Positions 28,001 through 39,354 of a stretch of 64,000 nucleotides of DNA are shown here, one piece after another; position 1 is the stretch's first letter, and each line of letters opens with the position of its first letter. Position numbers and translations under genes: made by a program. The notes beneath the pieces were generated by a model, which was given only the letters and a program-made list of their open reading frames with translations, was not told the DNA's origin and made no database searches. Source of the stretch: Oscheius sp. JU75 (Eukaryota; Nematoda; Chromadorea; Rhabditida; Rhabditidae); the NCBI GenBank assembly GCA_037178855.1, contig JASJZC010000006.1, positions 6,386,001 to 6,450,000 on the forward strand, written 5' to 3'.

Positions 28001-31000
28001 CTAGTTTTCACTGCGAGTACTGTGAAATCAACCTCTACAAATGGTTCCCGCCTATTCATACTATCAAAATAAATCTTTCCGTAATCGATAACAGAGATTT
28101 CAAAATTTCAACATGGCTTACGATCTCCTAATTAGGATTACACACCTGTTCCAGTATGGCCAAAAACGTGTTATAAGTTAATCACCATCTTTCCGTTCCC
28201 ATTCAAAACACGTAAAGTCTCCAGGAAGAGAGCTCTAAATCAGTGAGTGGGGCCATCTGGCATTCCACGGGCTGCCGTTTATTATTCTCTCATGTCGCTG
28301 TTTATCCGCTTCTGATGATGATAGCAGAACGAAAGTTCTCGCAGCCGCCGCCGAGAGCCTTCAAGTTCAGTCCCATTCCTGATCTGCCGACCTTCTCCGT
28401 CAAGTACACAATCGACTATGGTACGTTTTTTGGACTGGGTTCGTGGTGGACTTGTAGTTACTAACTTCAGTAGGAAATATGAAAAAAGGTGAAAATTCAA
28501 TTCTTCGGACTGAAATATAAAGTAAAGCAGTTGGAACTATAGGAAATCATTGTATGCCTGTCTACTTTGAACTGAACTGAACAATGGTTAAAAATTCCTC
28601 AAAAGAACCGAGAGTAGTGGTAGTCCTCCTCCCCAATCTCCAAGCCCGCATATCTGTTTTCGCCCGAGTGCTTCCTCAGATTCAGTCCCCTCTTTGCTAG
28701 AGAAAGAGAGACTACTGAAATCCGATATAGTCAGAGAAGAGAGTGAGTGACTCTCGTGTGCCGATGAATAAGTCGGTACGTGACAGAGACAGAAGCGCCC
28801 AGTCTACCAATAAGGATCGTCGTAAGGAGAGGACTCTTAATCTCGTACCAGGTTGGTTCGTGGACTCTTGTCTTTTTTCCATTGGACTCTGTCTTTGCTT
28901 CAAAGCCTTTCGAACTCTGGTTCTTCAAGTAGTTTGCATCCTGACAACAGGGTTCCAATAGCAGTTTGTTATTTTCCTGCTGAAAGTTTCGATAGTTTTG
29001 TCGCTCCAGAGGTGAACATATTCCGTCTAATGTTTGTACCACCAGCGGTGTTTTCAAAAAAAAAAATAATCAACTGGACAATTAGAATGGATATACATAT
29101 CATGGGATTGTACGGTCTACAAAGCCTAACTATTTGAGAACAAAGGTCAACCAAAAGCGACTGTTGTGTAACAACAAAGCTAAGAACAAGAGGTATAGGT
29201 TACCTGCCCCTCTTCTTCATATCCAATGTCGCCTGTTTCAGCCAATATTCAAAATGAATTCGGAGTCTGCGGATGGATTCTCACGATTCTCAGCTACCTG
29301 CTTATCATCTTCACCTTGCCAATCTCAGCCTGCATGTGCATCAAGGTTTGATTTTTCGTTCGAACAAGAACAATCGAGCTTCAGGTTGTGCAAGAATACG
29401 AGAGAGCAGTCATCTTCCGACTGGGAAGACTGATGCCCGGAGGGGCTAAAGGACCGGGTATTTTTCTCATCGTTCCCTGTATCGATACCTATCGAAAAGT
29501 GGATCTTCGAGTCTTGTCGTTCGAGGTGCCGCCACAGGAAATCTTGTCCAAAGATTCCGTGACGGTGGCTGTTGACGCTGTTGTCTACTTTAGGATATCC
29601 AACGCAACTATTTCTGTGAGTTGTTACAAACGAGTGTTTGAAGTTGACAGCATTGTGGAAGAAACAAAACATGGTTGACCTATTATTTTCTTGAACAGTC
29701 ACATCATTCGATTCCCCGAGTTTCTATAGTTATTCCGTTTGGATTACGCAGTCTCCCCTGAACTGTCTGATAGCGAAAACTGAAATGTGACACGTAGGAG
29801 ATCAGAGAGCAATATGCATCCTTTGTGTCCTTCTCAAAAAGCGGCTACTTTTTAGGTGACCAACGTCGAAGACGCAGCGAGATCGACCAAACTGTTGGCT
29901 CAGACCACCTTGAGAAACATCCTCGGAACCAAGACCCTTGCCGAGATGCTCTCCGACAGAGAGGCCATTTCCCATCAGATGCAGGTAACCGTAAGACAAA
30001 AGCCTTTCCAAAACAAGAACTTTCAGAGCACACTCGACGAAGCTACCGAGCCCTGGGGAGTCAAAGTAGAACGAGTCGAGGTCAAGGATGTCCGTCTACC
30101 GGTTCAGCTACAAAGAGGTGGAAAAGCTGCGGTTTCGAGGATGAAAAATAAGTTTAGCTATGGCTGCGGAAGCTGAGGCTGCACGAGAAGCAAGAGCCAA
30201 GGTTATTGTCGCAGAAGGAGAGCAGAAGGCATCGAGAGCTTTGAAGGAAGCCGCCGAGGTCATCGCCGAATCACCGTCGGCTCTTCAACTCCGTTATCTT
30301 CAAACGTTGAACTCAATTTCGTGAGTCTTTCTAACAATTTAGGAGCCCGCAGGGAGTGCTTGTACCCTTTTGGCAGGTCTTTGGGGCTAAGGATTTCTAA
30401 AAACAACAAACAATCAAAGTGTACTGTTTTCAGAGCCGAGAAGAACTCTACAATCATCTTCCCCTTCCCTGTGAGTATCCCCATCTTATTTGGTACATAA
30501 ACACCATTTTCAGATTGATTTGCTCAGTGCTTTCCTACAACGACCGGCGCCCAAAGTGTAAGTTTTTCGTCAGCCAGCTTTCGCACTAGACTCGCTCACT
30601 TTGCTTAACAGCTAGCCATTTCAGGGATGCTCCTTCCTCGTCCGGCTTATCTTCACTAAAAATGCACGCGAGCTGAGCTCAAAGCCCACCACCAAAGACC
30701 CACTTCACAGCCCCACACATCAGATCTTCTTTTCTGTGTTCTGTATATTCAAATAAATATTTATCTTCACATGCTTCGTTACAATACGCGGCTTTTTGCA
30801 GTTTTATTGGCTGGCTAAGGGAGCAACACCGCTGTTGGCTTTAGCGAATCAAAAACTACTAACTTTTGAGAAGAGTTACTCCCCAGAACTTGCAACAGAA
30901 TAAAGTGTGTCACAGTCAAAAGTTGAAAGAGACTTACAGTTTAGTTGAGTAGCAGCAACGAGAGTCGATGACGGAAACGAGAGCATTGCCAGGGACGAGG

Positions 31001-34000
31001 TCCTAGTAAAGACGCACATTGCCGAACTGACTAGTTTACCACAAGAGGGATTGTTTGGCTTTTCAACTTCTGCAAAATGTTGATCAAAAACTTTCCAAAT
31101 GTTTTGCTCTTGCTTACAACTAGTCAGTTCGCCCCTCTGTTTCTCGACTTGGACGTTGTCTCGTGGTTCGCTCTCATCCGCTAGTAGCTTCTACTCACTT
31201 CCAACTGTAAGCTCCTTCACGCTAAATCTCGCTGTTCGTGCTCCAATTTTTGTCTAGAAAGTCAGTGTGACTATCTAACACTGTTTGTCTCTCTCATTTA
31301 ATTTTTCAGTTTTGTCCAGTTCCTTACAAGAATCTTTTTTGAACTAGTAAGATCCCAAAATTCTTCTTACGCTGTTTGACCCCTTTCTGTTACAAATCAG
31401 AACCTCAAATTCAACGGAACTTGGTCAATTCGAATGGGTGGCTTGGCTCTATCTCGCAAAATCAGTTCAATTTCAGTGAGGAGCCACCTGCTCTCCCGAA
31501 GAAGATCCGTTCCTGTTGTCTGTACAAGTATCCTGACTGGGTCCAAGGTATGGTCGGTGAGGGCAAGGCTCCAGTCTCCGGCGGCTCGCAGGTGAGATCC
31601 AAAGGTGCGCTCAGCCACGAAGAAAAACTCAACCTCGACTCCATTTGCAGCACCAACATCCGCCATCTCAACACTCTCATTGGCACCCTCCGGGAGGTTC
31701 AGGCCCGAGCACCACAACCACCAGTGGCCGTCCACCGCTCCCCCTCAGGTTGGTTCCTTCCAAATTTGTCAGTCGGCGCCTTTTGTTTATATCAAAGGGC
31801 TCATCTCCCTGGAGAAGGGGCAGGGTTTCTCTTTATTGAAGCCTAGTGGTCACTGCAATTTGAGACTTTCTGTTTACGGCTGGCTGTAAGGGGTCAGAAC
31901 AGTTGTCTTCCGTTCATTCAGAACAATGGTCGCCTGTCGTAGCTATAAGTAAGCGGTAATTTTAAGAAGGGACTTTTTTAGACTACAAATTCAAAGCTTC
32001 CCGTCTCACTTTTTACCTAGTGACCCCGCTGTTTATTCTATTTCTCTATCCCTTTATCTCTCTAGCTTTTTGTCTCCTTTACCTTATGTTAGTCAACTCC
32101 TTACTTCGGCGCTGTACCCTTGCGGCACTTTTTTGAACGTACTGGGTGTCTTTCTCTTTTTGTCCAGTTCATTTGTTCCTTTTGTCAGAGGCGCAAATCC
32201 AATCATAACGTCTCCTCTCTATATATCTTTGGGTGGCCCCTCTCTTCACTCTATACATCTTCCCTATGCCCTTTAATCGTCCTTCATGATCTTAGAATCA
32301 AAAAGAGAGAGCTATCAGATGCTCGTCTCTGCCCTCTTGGTTTATTTTATGCCGCACTCTTGACGCGCTGTCAAGATTTTCAGTCGAGCTCATTTATCAG
32401 CGAGAAGTGCGGAGCAATTTATGCTATCAGCATTGAGGAATGGAACACTTAGGACTTTTGTAAGGTTCTATAAGAACTTAAAATGCTGCTATTCGAGACC
32501 ATGCTTGATATTTACTGAACCCGAACTTTCTTGACTTACCATATCGCCTTGATACCGTATTTTTCTACCAAAAAGACAAAGTATCTCACACTCTTTGTAC
32601 AGTAGCTTATAAAAAGCTGCACGTGTTCATGCGTTCTTCCTTTGCTAACCCTGCTGAGGCGTAAAGTGAGGGCTCCCAGTCAGCTGTTGGGCATCTCATA
32701 GTCAGCGGTCTTCCTTTTCTCCCTCTTGGACAGATTACGGCCAGCCAAAACATGACCCCCTCCTGTTTCTGTCTACGTCATTGCGTTCTCTACTGCCCCG
32801 TCGAGAGGATACCGCTCAGTAGGGATGAACAAGGGCAAGTTTCTTTTTTAAGGGGTGTAAAGTCTCTTCTAACCTTCTTGGACGTCTCCCTGAATTCTAT
32901 TTCCTGCTCAAAGTTAGAACGTCTTTTTAGACACAAACAGTATGCCCTCGTAGCCTTTTCAGCCTCAACGATTGTTATAGAATGTTTACAGCTGATGTCT
33001 CTCTTGCGATCTCTTCCTAAACCTATAACATTTTGATCCGATCCTGTCGCTACATTTTTATGTCTCTGCATTGTTTCACAGCTAGAAGTGGTCGGTAAAT
33101 GTGATTTCACACCGGCTATTTTGTAGGCAGCAAAGTGGTGGCAGCTTGACTACTTTAGAAACATTTGCCATGACTTTCTATCTTTCTGGTCATGTTCGCA
33201 AATTCGCATCTCTTCCCAAAGTGATCTCTTCAAAAGTTGCTGTTCTTTTTTTAAGTTTAAAACCTTGTTCCTTGCGGATCCTCAAATTGCTGTTTCTCTC
33301 TCAGATTACAAGATGTATCAGGTGTGTCACTCGCTCTTGCAAGACGAACCAATTAGTCCGCTTTAATCCGCTGCGGCTCGAAAACAGCTCCACGGGCTGG
33401 GTCTCAAATTACAAGTTTGATGAAAAGTTGTGACAAGACGACGGCTCCGAGCTGGGGGAACTTTTCGCGCAAACAAATGAGTTTTTTCAGCATGCGAGAA
33501 GCACAATATCACTTGCAAGTCGGCCAGCAGGGGAATACGACAGCTACACCGAGCCAGCTGGATCCAGGTTAGTAATTTTGTCAGGGCACTTGGCTTCAGC
33601 TGTAGCTCACCAGCTTGTTTTTGTTTTAAAACGACTGACAGGAGACATAGAGACAGTTAGTTCTGACAAGCATGGCTTTCCGTTTTGCAGGCTCGCTGCT
33701 CGACTCTTCTCGTCGCGGGTCGCGCGGTCCAGCCCGAGGGGCCGGTGCTAACTCCCTACTGAAACAGGCCATTGCTAACCGACTGAAAGAAGAGGAAAAG
33801 AAGGATGACGAGACCAAGATGGATCGTGGCGAAGCAGAAATGAGCAGAAGCATTGTCGGAAACCCCGCCTGGTACAGAGACGACGAGGGAAGGACGGGAT
33901 TCAAGCCGAGAGAATGGGAGAACTTGCCGAATCAACAGAAGGACCAGGTCAAGAAACGACGAGAGAAGAAGAACGAGGAGACTGGGACTGCGGTGGCGGA

Positions 34001-36594
34001 AATTGACAGGGAATTGCTGAAGGAAAAGGAGCCTGTGGAAGAGGAGAGAGAATTGACCAAGGAGGAGAAGAAAGTGCTGAAGAAGAAGGAGAAAGAAGAG
34101 AAGAAGGAGGAAGAAAAGAGGAAGAAGGAGGAGAAGAGGCGAGAGAAAGAAGAAAAGAAGAGGCTGGAAAAGGAGGAGAAGGAGAGGAAGAAGAGTCAGA
34201 CCTCATTGGACAAGGTTGAGAGGGAGAAGCCGGAGACAGGACTGCAGGAAGGTACTCTGGAAATGGAGAAAAGACGAAGCAAGAGCAAGGAACGAGAGTC
34301 TGACGCAGTATCAAGAGAGAAGAAGGAGAAAATGAGAAGAGAGAAGGAGAACTCAACGGAAAGGACAGAGGGAACTGGGGATGACAAGCTAAGAGACAAA
34401 AAGGAAAGAAGACAAGAAAAAGGAGAGAGTCACCGGACCAGGGAACATCTGGGTCCTGAGAGAGAGTCGTCTATGGGAAGAGACAGTACTGATCATCTTA
34501 ACAGAGAGCCAAGGGAGTCAAGAGGAGAAAGACACAAGAGAAAGGGACATCCTGATCAAGGCAGTGAGTCGACTGACAAAAGAGAGAAGAGCAGAGACCG
34601 GGAGCAAAGAAGGTATTCCGATACCAAAGGAGAGACCCACCAGATTAGAGAGCATTCTGGTAGAGAAGAGAGTCACAAGACCCGAGAACCGTCTGAACGA
34701 GACAGAGAGACACGCCATTCGACCTCAGGTCACAGGACAGGAAGAGAGTCGAGTGATCAGTCCAGTCCACAGTTTGATTCCCATCAGAAGGAGCCTACTG
34801 CAAAAATAGACAATCCGGCTCTCCGCCGCGACTCGAACACCTCAGCTGCTTCCAGTACCAAGTCTACGGATACCGTCAGACATCATCCAGTCTCTGGAAA
34901 GCCACCGCGTCATCCTTCTATTGAATCGTCCAAAACGCCAGTTCAGTCCAGTCCCAGTTCCTCTAATGAAGAGGATAGACGGGCCATGATTCTCGCTAAG
35001 CCGAGAAGGACGAACATCGGAGAGCGGAGAGACAGCTCCATGAGCGAGAGCTCAAGGATCAGTGCTGTCTCTCACAAAAGTGTGACTTTCAGCGACAGAG
35101 TCCAGACTCACGAGATCGAGAGAATCGTTTTGTCTAGTTCTGATGATGACGTGGGTGTGATGAGTGACGACGAGTTGAGCAAACCTGATAGTGAAAGACG
35201 AAGGAAGTTGGTCAGAATGCTTCAAGAACAGGGAGAGGCCACTGACTCCGAAGAAGAAGACGACTTTGAGGAACAGGAGCGTTTGATTGAACAACGAATG
35301 CTGGAAGAGCAGATGATGAGTCAAGGCATCTACCCGGTCTACAATCTGAACGAGACCAGCTCGCAGAACAGCATGTATCCGGAGGAATTGGATCCTGATA
35401 GGTAGGCAGATGGTTTCCTGTTGTCGTACGACTTTAGTGAATTGGGAAAATGAAAAACGTTTTAGAGCATTACCGAGATTTTGAGACAAACTGTATGTCG
35501 ACCAGTAATTTTTGTTTTCCCGTCTGAACGCTCGTCTGTTCATTCTAAACATCAGAACATTTTCACAAACCTATCCCAATCCATGCACTAGTCGTGACAA
35601 CATTTAACTATCTAGGTATTTACTCGAAGAAGACGGAAGCTACATCTCCTTGGACAAGCTGCCAGCGGCTGTCAGACGAGCCATTATTGCGGACATGACC
35701 AGTCGACCAAGAGACGACGAAATCAACATGGGTAGCATGTCCAAACTGCATGAAGAAGGACCGTACAGTCCCGGGTTGGTGCGTAGTCACGAAGGAACTC
35801 TTCCCAGAAGCGCTAGTGGTTATCTGGACGAGCAGTACATGATCCAGAGCTACCAGCAGGCCATGTACGGTGCTTTTCACCCCGACGACCGTGTCAGAAG
35901 TCCTGGAGATCAGCCGAGCAGCACTTTGAGTCCACCGCAGGGTCGGGTTCCGAGAACTTTGGGTGAGAGACGGCAACTACATCAGCTTCATGAAAGCTTC
36001 TATGACAATGTTCCGAGCAGGACAAGTAGTCTGATTGGAGTACCAGTCGAGACCAGAGAATCAGTCATGCCGCAGAGAATACAAGAGAGAAGAGGGTCCG
36101 AAGCTCTGGAGAGGGCTGGAGGCGGAGAGTTGGTTACACCTGTACCGTCTCCTCCCAGACGCGGAAGCAGTACCTCCATCGAGAGGAGAGCCTTTTTCGA
36201 GTCGATGAACCCTTCAATCGGCGGTGTTCATGCGAAGAGAGACGATGACAGCACGCCGACTCCGTCGCCACCAAGAGTCATCGTGAGTCAGCCGGCAGCC
36301 GGTCAACCACAACAACGACTACGTGTCACGACTACTACTACCTCGACCATGCAGACGAATCGAACGGAAATACTTGAGAAGGAGAGCCGGAATGAGGATG
36401 ATATGCGACGAAGATTTGTGAAACAGTTTGGAGCTAACAGAAAAGCTCCGAGAGCGGAAGAAGAAGACCCGTTGGATCCTGGACCAACTAGTGGGAGCAG
36501 GGAAAGTATCTACAGTACGGACAGCAGAGAGTCGGTCGTCTCGGAAGCCTCTATTAGGAAGGAGAATTTTGTTAGGAGAAACTTCAACTATTAA
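25007..36594 (+). CDS. mec-2: MEC-2 stomatin-family protein (canonical start, long form)
   Basis: Core exons: 25007-25222, 25265-25367, 29242-29345, 29385-29615, 29856-29984, 30027-30117, 30158-30320, 30434-30470, 30514-30557, 31477-31591, 31651-31748, 33491-33567, then 33691-35401 and 35616-36594. All phases match. C. elegans MEC-2 is a cholesterol-binding hairpin protein that enables the MEC-4 mechanosensory channel in touch neurons. Matching parts seen here are the N-terminal [20 protein letters not shown], the hydrophobic hairpin (about 116-136) with a central proline at 133, juxtamembrane Cys137/Cys139 (possible palmitoylation), the PHB/SPFH domain from about 142, and the tail with [28 protein letters not shown] and SMREAQYH...SQLDP. 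The hairpin inserts in the inner leaflet with both ends cytosolic. The core and tail to 33567 are very secure; the extension beyond is less so. An in-frame TAG lies immediately before the ATG. Confidence 0.9.
25368..28327. other. Large mec-2 intron without recognised gene
   Basis: Nearly 3 kb separate the second canonical exon from the cassette exon. Open frames (for example 26971-27360 plus strand) have no domain and odd composition. I see no second gene here. Confidence 0.5.
28328..28420 (+). CDS. mec-2: mec-2 cassette exon
   Basis: A 93-nt exon between TGATAGCAG and G|GTACG, phase 1 on both sides, coding for [20 protein letters not shown] and a further dozen residues ending in TIDYG. Because it is a multiple of three it can be included or skipped without shifting frame. 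It can follow the canonical exon 25265-25367 (codon CAA), exon set A/B (AAA) or first exon C (GAA). Joined to 29242 it gives [10 protein letters not shown], the exact junction residue (Ala) that I remember from C. elegans MEC-2. Confidence 0.7.
28764..28851 (+). CDS. mec-2: mec-2 proximal alternative first exon D
   Basis: The ATG at 28764 opens 29 codons, very basic and hydrophilic ([20 protein letters not shown]), ending at CCAG|GTTGG in phase 1. Spliced to 29242 it yields a short N-terminus of 30 residues in front of the stomatin hairpin. It lies downstream of the cassette exon and lacks a fitting acceptor of its own, so it is best read as a first exon with a separate promoter. Confidence 0.6.
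30625..30676 (+). CDS. mec-2: mec-2 alternative terminal exon (short form)
   Basis: After exon 30514-30557 (phase 2), acceptor ATTTCAG leads to 52 nt coding for [17 protein letters not shown] and TGA. AATAAA follows at 30752. Translated from 25007 this gives a 389-residue MEC-2 that ends right after the PHB domain, without the [10 protein letters not shown] tail. The competing acceptor at 31477 gives the long tail from the same donor. C. elegans mec-2 has a comparable long/short choice controlled by the RNA-binding protein MEC-8 (established knowledge); control here is inference. Confidence 0.75.
30752..30757 (+). promoter_or_regulatory. Polyadenylation signal AATAAA of short mec-2 form
   Basis: Canonical hexamer 76 bases past the short-form stop codon, inside the intron used by the long form. 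It fits premature cleavage that competes with splicing to 31477. Confidence 0.65.
30936..31140. repeat. Dispersed hairpin repeat, copy 1
   Basis: CGAACTGACTAGTT (31023-31036) is perfectly inverted at 31118-31131. A diverged relative with the same order of blocks lies at 62670-62872: both contain GAGAGCAT-like, GAACTGA and CTCTTGCTT..A.TAGTCA segments. No coding capacity. It sits inside the long-form mec-2 intron. Confidence 0.5.
31749..33490. other. Large mec-2 intron in the tail region
   Basis: About 1.7 kb without a supported exon. Open frames on both strands are short and lack domains. The acceptor TTTTTTCAG at 33482-33490 is strong. Confidence 0.5.
33691..36594 (+). CDS. Charged C-terminal extension of mec-2 (or separate downstream gene)
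   Basis: Exon 33691-35401 begins after TTTTGCAG in phase 1, exactly as required by mec-2 exon 33491-33567. It continues to 35616-36594 and a TAA. It encodes about 897 residues: a Gly/Arg-rich start, then an extreme Lys/Glu stretch (about 33960-34200) likely to form a single alpha helix or coiled coil, an Arg/Glu/Ser/His-rich part, and Ser/Pro-rich tails with acidic patches. There is no enzyme domain. An ATG at 33672, 19 bases upstream in the same frame, could instead start an independent protein ([10 protein letters not shown]...); but its first codons coincide with the acceptor pyrimidine tract, which favours the splice. C. elegans MEC-2 as I recall it ends soon after SQLDP, so this tail would be an extra isoform. 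Confidence 0.7.
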
Positions 36595-36961
36595 TGTGGG
36601 TTTGTTCAGGATTGCTTTGTTTAGGCTTTTGCAATTCGCTTGAAATCACAAGGAATCTGGATAGACAGATTGAGAGAAATTTTAAGGCTCATGAGTGTTG
36701 CCTGATAAAAGAAAGTCGCTCTCTTGTTTATAAATTTTTGCGACTTTTAGGTCTGCCATTGTTTGTCAATGATACTCTTCACAGAGACAGAATGTGATCT
36801 GGTAGTTTGTATATAGACTACTAGACCTATAAGCGTATGTATGTCTCTATTGGGGAAAAATCAGAAAAACCAATTCTGTCCGCAATCTATAGAGCACTGC
36901 TTCAGCTTTGGCTCGCTCCCCACTACCATCACATTTCCAGATCATAAACTATCATTTTCAG

Positions 36962-37079
36962 CGAGCTTGATCCGATGAAGCGCCCTCTAGAAGAACGCTA
37001 CGACTTTGCCCGTCCCGATCGTATCTCCAAGGCTCTTTCCGGCTCCCTTTGGGCTGGCACTGAGACCAAGGAGTCCTGA
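36962..37079 (+). CDS. Alternative last exon of the same locus
   Basis: After TTTTCAG the frame reads ELDPMKRPLEERYDFARPDR and continues to KES and TGA. It needs an incoming phase of 2. Exon 33691-35401 ends in phase 2 (DPD...), so this exon can replace 35616-36594, giving a 1078-residue form from the 25007 start. AATAAA follows at 37147. I see no donor in 35616-36594 with the right phase, so the two ends are alternatives, not consecutive. Confidence 0.6.
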
Positions 37080-37152
37080 GTTTGCTGTTCTTTCACTTCT
37101 GATCTCTTGTTTCCCGTGATTCCCTCTTTAACCTGCTGCTTCCCCGAATAAA

Positions 37153-39354
37153 TGTGAAAGAGAGACAGAGAGCTCGTGTCATGTTTGCCCACACAGACTA
37201 CCTGTCAATCTGGGCCCGTTTTCATATCAAACAGTCCGCGTGCTAGACGTGGTGTATTTTTGTCCTGGGAGGAGGCTAAAGGTGGTGATGGGTGGTCGGC
37301 GTGTCTTTCCCAAAAAAAGACAGGCCGACCCATTAGACGGACAGTAATGACTCACAACAGACAGGCGATCTGCCGTTGGATCGGGTAATGAGGTTTCACA
37401 GGATAATGAGATCTAAGGTCTTTTGGTGGTACCGTTCTTAGAAATGGACAGACTGACTGACAAATAGGGAATACCAGAAGTAGCAAAGAAGCTTTATATA
37501 CGAGTAACAATCGCTCGGTGCAAGTCTTGGTGGGTTGAGAAAGATAACTGAGATGTTAGGCGAAGGTTTGTGACAGAAAGGACCTCAGTGGAAAAGTAAA
37601 AATACCTGGTCAGACTTGTAGAAGACGACAGCACAGGCGAGTAGCAGACGAGTAAGTAGTTTTGCTACTGGCTAATTATTTGCTTGTCATTTACTCCACT
37701 GTGCTGTCGTCTTTCGTCGTCTGCTCCAAACTAGGCTAGTGGCTTCTACTTTTTCCATTCAAATAGTACGCTGACTTTAGTCCAAACACACAATCTTTTA
37801 ACATGAGCTAGGTGTTTCAAGTCATTTACATCAACTGTCCAATGTTTCCCCTTCCTGTCTCGAAAAAGACAAATATGCCTCCTGCCGATGCCCTCCGTAA
37901 ATCAAAGTATGTTGTGCAGATTAGGGAGAGACCATCTGGGGTAGGGATAAGTGACCAAACAAGCTAGTAACTTGAGAGCCACTTGACTCACACATATTGT
38001 TCTTTGTCTGCCGTACAACTTTACCAGACACTATCTCCGAGGTCCCAATTGGCTGACCTCATAATCGGTACGGTCCTTTGGTAGAGGGGTTATTGTTGTG
38101 TCATAAAACGATGAGGCCGAGCCGACAAAACACATGTACAATAGTGCCAATAGGATGATTTAGGAAAAGCATAAGACTGTAGAGACAGCACACACGAATG
38201 GACTCTTTTGGGAACATTTGAACTGTTGTTTTCTATGACAGGGCTTTGCGAAACTTGACCGACTGATTCAGTCTAACCTTGAGTCACTTATTCAAAAGAG
38301 AATTGAAAGAGTTAGGTTTACAGACTTTTAGTAATAACTACCACAACTGGATTGGATTCCCGATAACCTTCTGTGGCTGTGATGTGGACTTCAATTACCC
38401 CATTCAATACGGTCGGATGTCTTCTTACATAACCAATTTCCCATCTGTCCACCTTCCACTCCTACTCATCCTTTCCACCCATCCTTCGTAAGCCTTTTGA
38501 TCTCCCACTTCTTCTTACCCCCTAGTGAGTTTGCTCGCGGCTCCACAGGTTGGTATGCTAATAAGTGGTCATGTCCGGTGAGAAGTGCCACCCGCTGTGC
38601 TTGAGGAGGAAGGACGCTAGCTCGCACTATGAGTCAAAGGGCGTCGCCGACCGGCCGATGTCGAAGTTCTAATCCCAGCAAAAAAAAGTGCAGAAACAAT
38701 AGTTAGGGGACCGGTAGCAAACAGGTATTGAGACGGGGAATGACGGACAGAGAAAGTCAACAAGATGACGGTCAGCTGTATGAAGAGAGGGCCCGGAGAG
38801 AACGGAACCAGGGTGGGAAAGAGCCGCGAGTCACGGGAAAAGTGAGAGTCAAGAGTCAGCTGGGAACAGGGCGATGGGGCCATGTACCCACGAGGATTAG
38901 ATGTTGGTTTCAATAAGATTAGGATAAACATTGGGCGAGAGGTATCTTTAGACTGTGCCGAATTTCTTTTGAACGCGGTGCCCTTTGGGAAACAGGACAG
39001 GGTTGATTTAAGTTGAGTCACAAGTAACGGTCAAGTTTCGGAGAAAGGTAGAAGGCAGTACCTGTCTCTTTGTTTTTTTCTCTACCTACGTTTTGACTCT
39101 GCCTTTCTGAAACCCTTTCTTTCCGCATTTCCATCAGAATGCTAATGCCCCCTAACCAGTCCCCTTTCCCTTCAAAACTTCCGATTCCCTCTGACAGTAA
39201 TCCCTCTCCAGGCGCCACTAATTCTCAAGTCAAACAACACTGTCAAGTCTTGTAATCAGTGTCTTCCTTCCCTCCGCCCTCAATGTATCATCACAGCCAT
39301 GGCGCAATTAGGGGGCGGGGCGCAGAAGACCGAGCTCAGACTGTGCAAGACGGC
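37153..39354. other. Intergenic interval between the mec-2 locus and the glypican gene
   Basis: No supported gene. It contains the inverted repeat at 37621-37724 and, near 38620-38690, a weak plus-strand tRNA-like block (TAGCTCGCAC and GTTCTAATCC followed by an A run) that could be a decayed SINE. The last 300 bases are more GC-rich and probably hold the glypican promoter. Confidence 0.45.
37621..37724. repeat. Inverted repeat (hairpin element)
   Basis: AAGACGACAGCACAG near 37622-37636 is repeated inverted near 37699-37713 (CTGTGCTGTCGTCTT), and GAGTA and its complement extend the stem. The loop is about 60 nt. There is no coding capacity. It may be a small MITE. Confidence 0.6.

Noticed and set aside
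33949..34356. Minus-strand frame of Ser/Pro/Leu codons
   Set aside because: It is the antisense shadow of the Lys/Glu-rich coding block.
38620..38690. Possible tRNA gene
   Set aside because: The B box has a mismatch, the A box is poor and no cloverleaf can be drawn. At most it is a decayed SINE.
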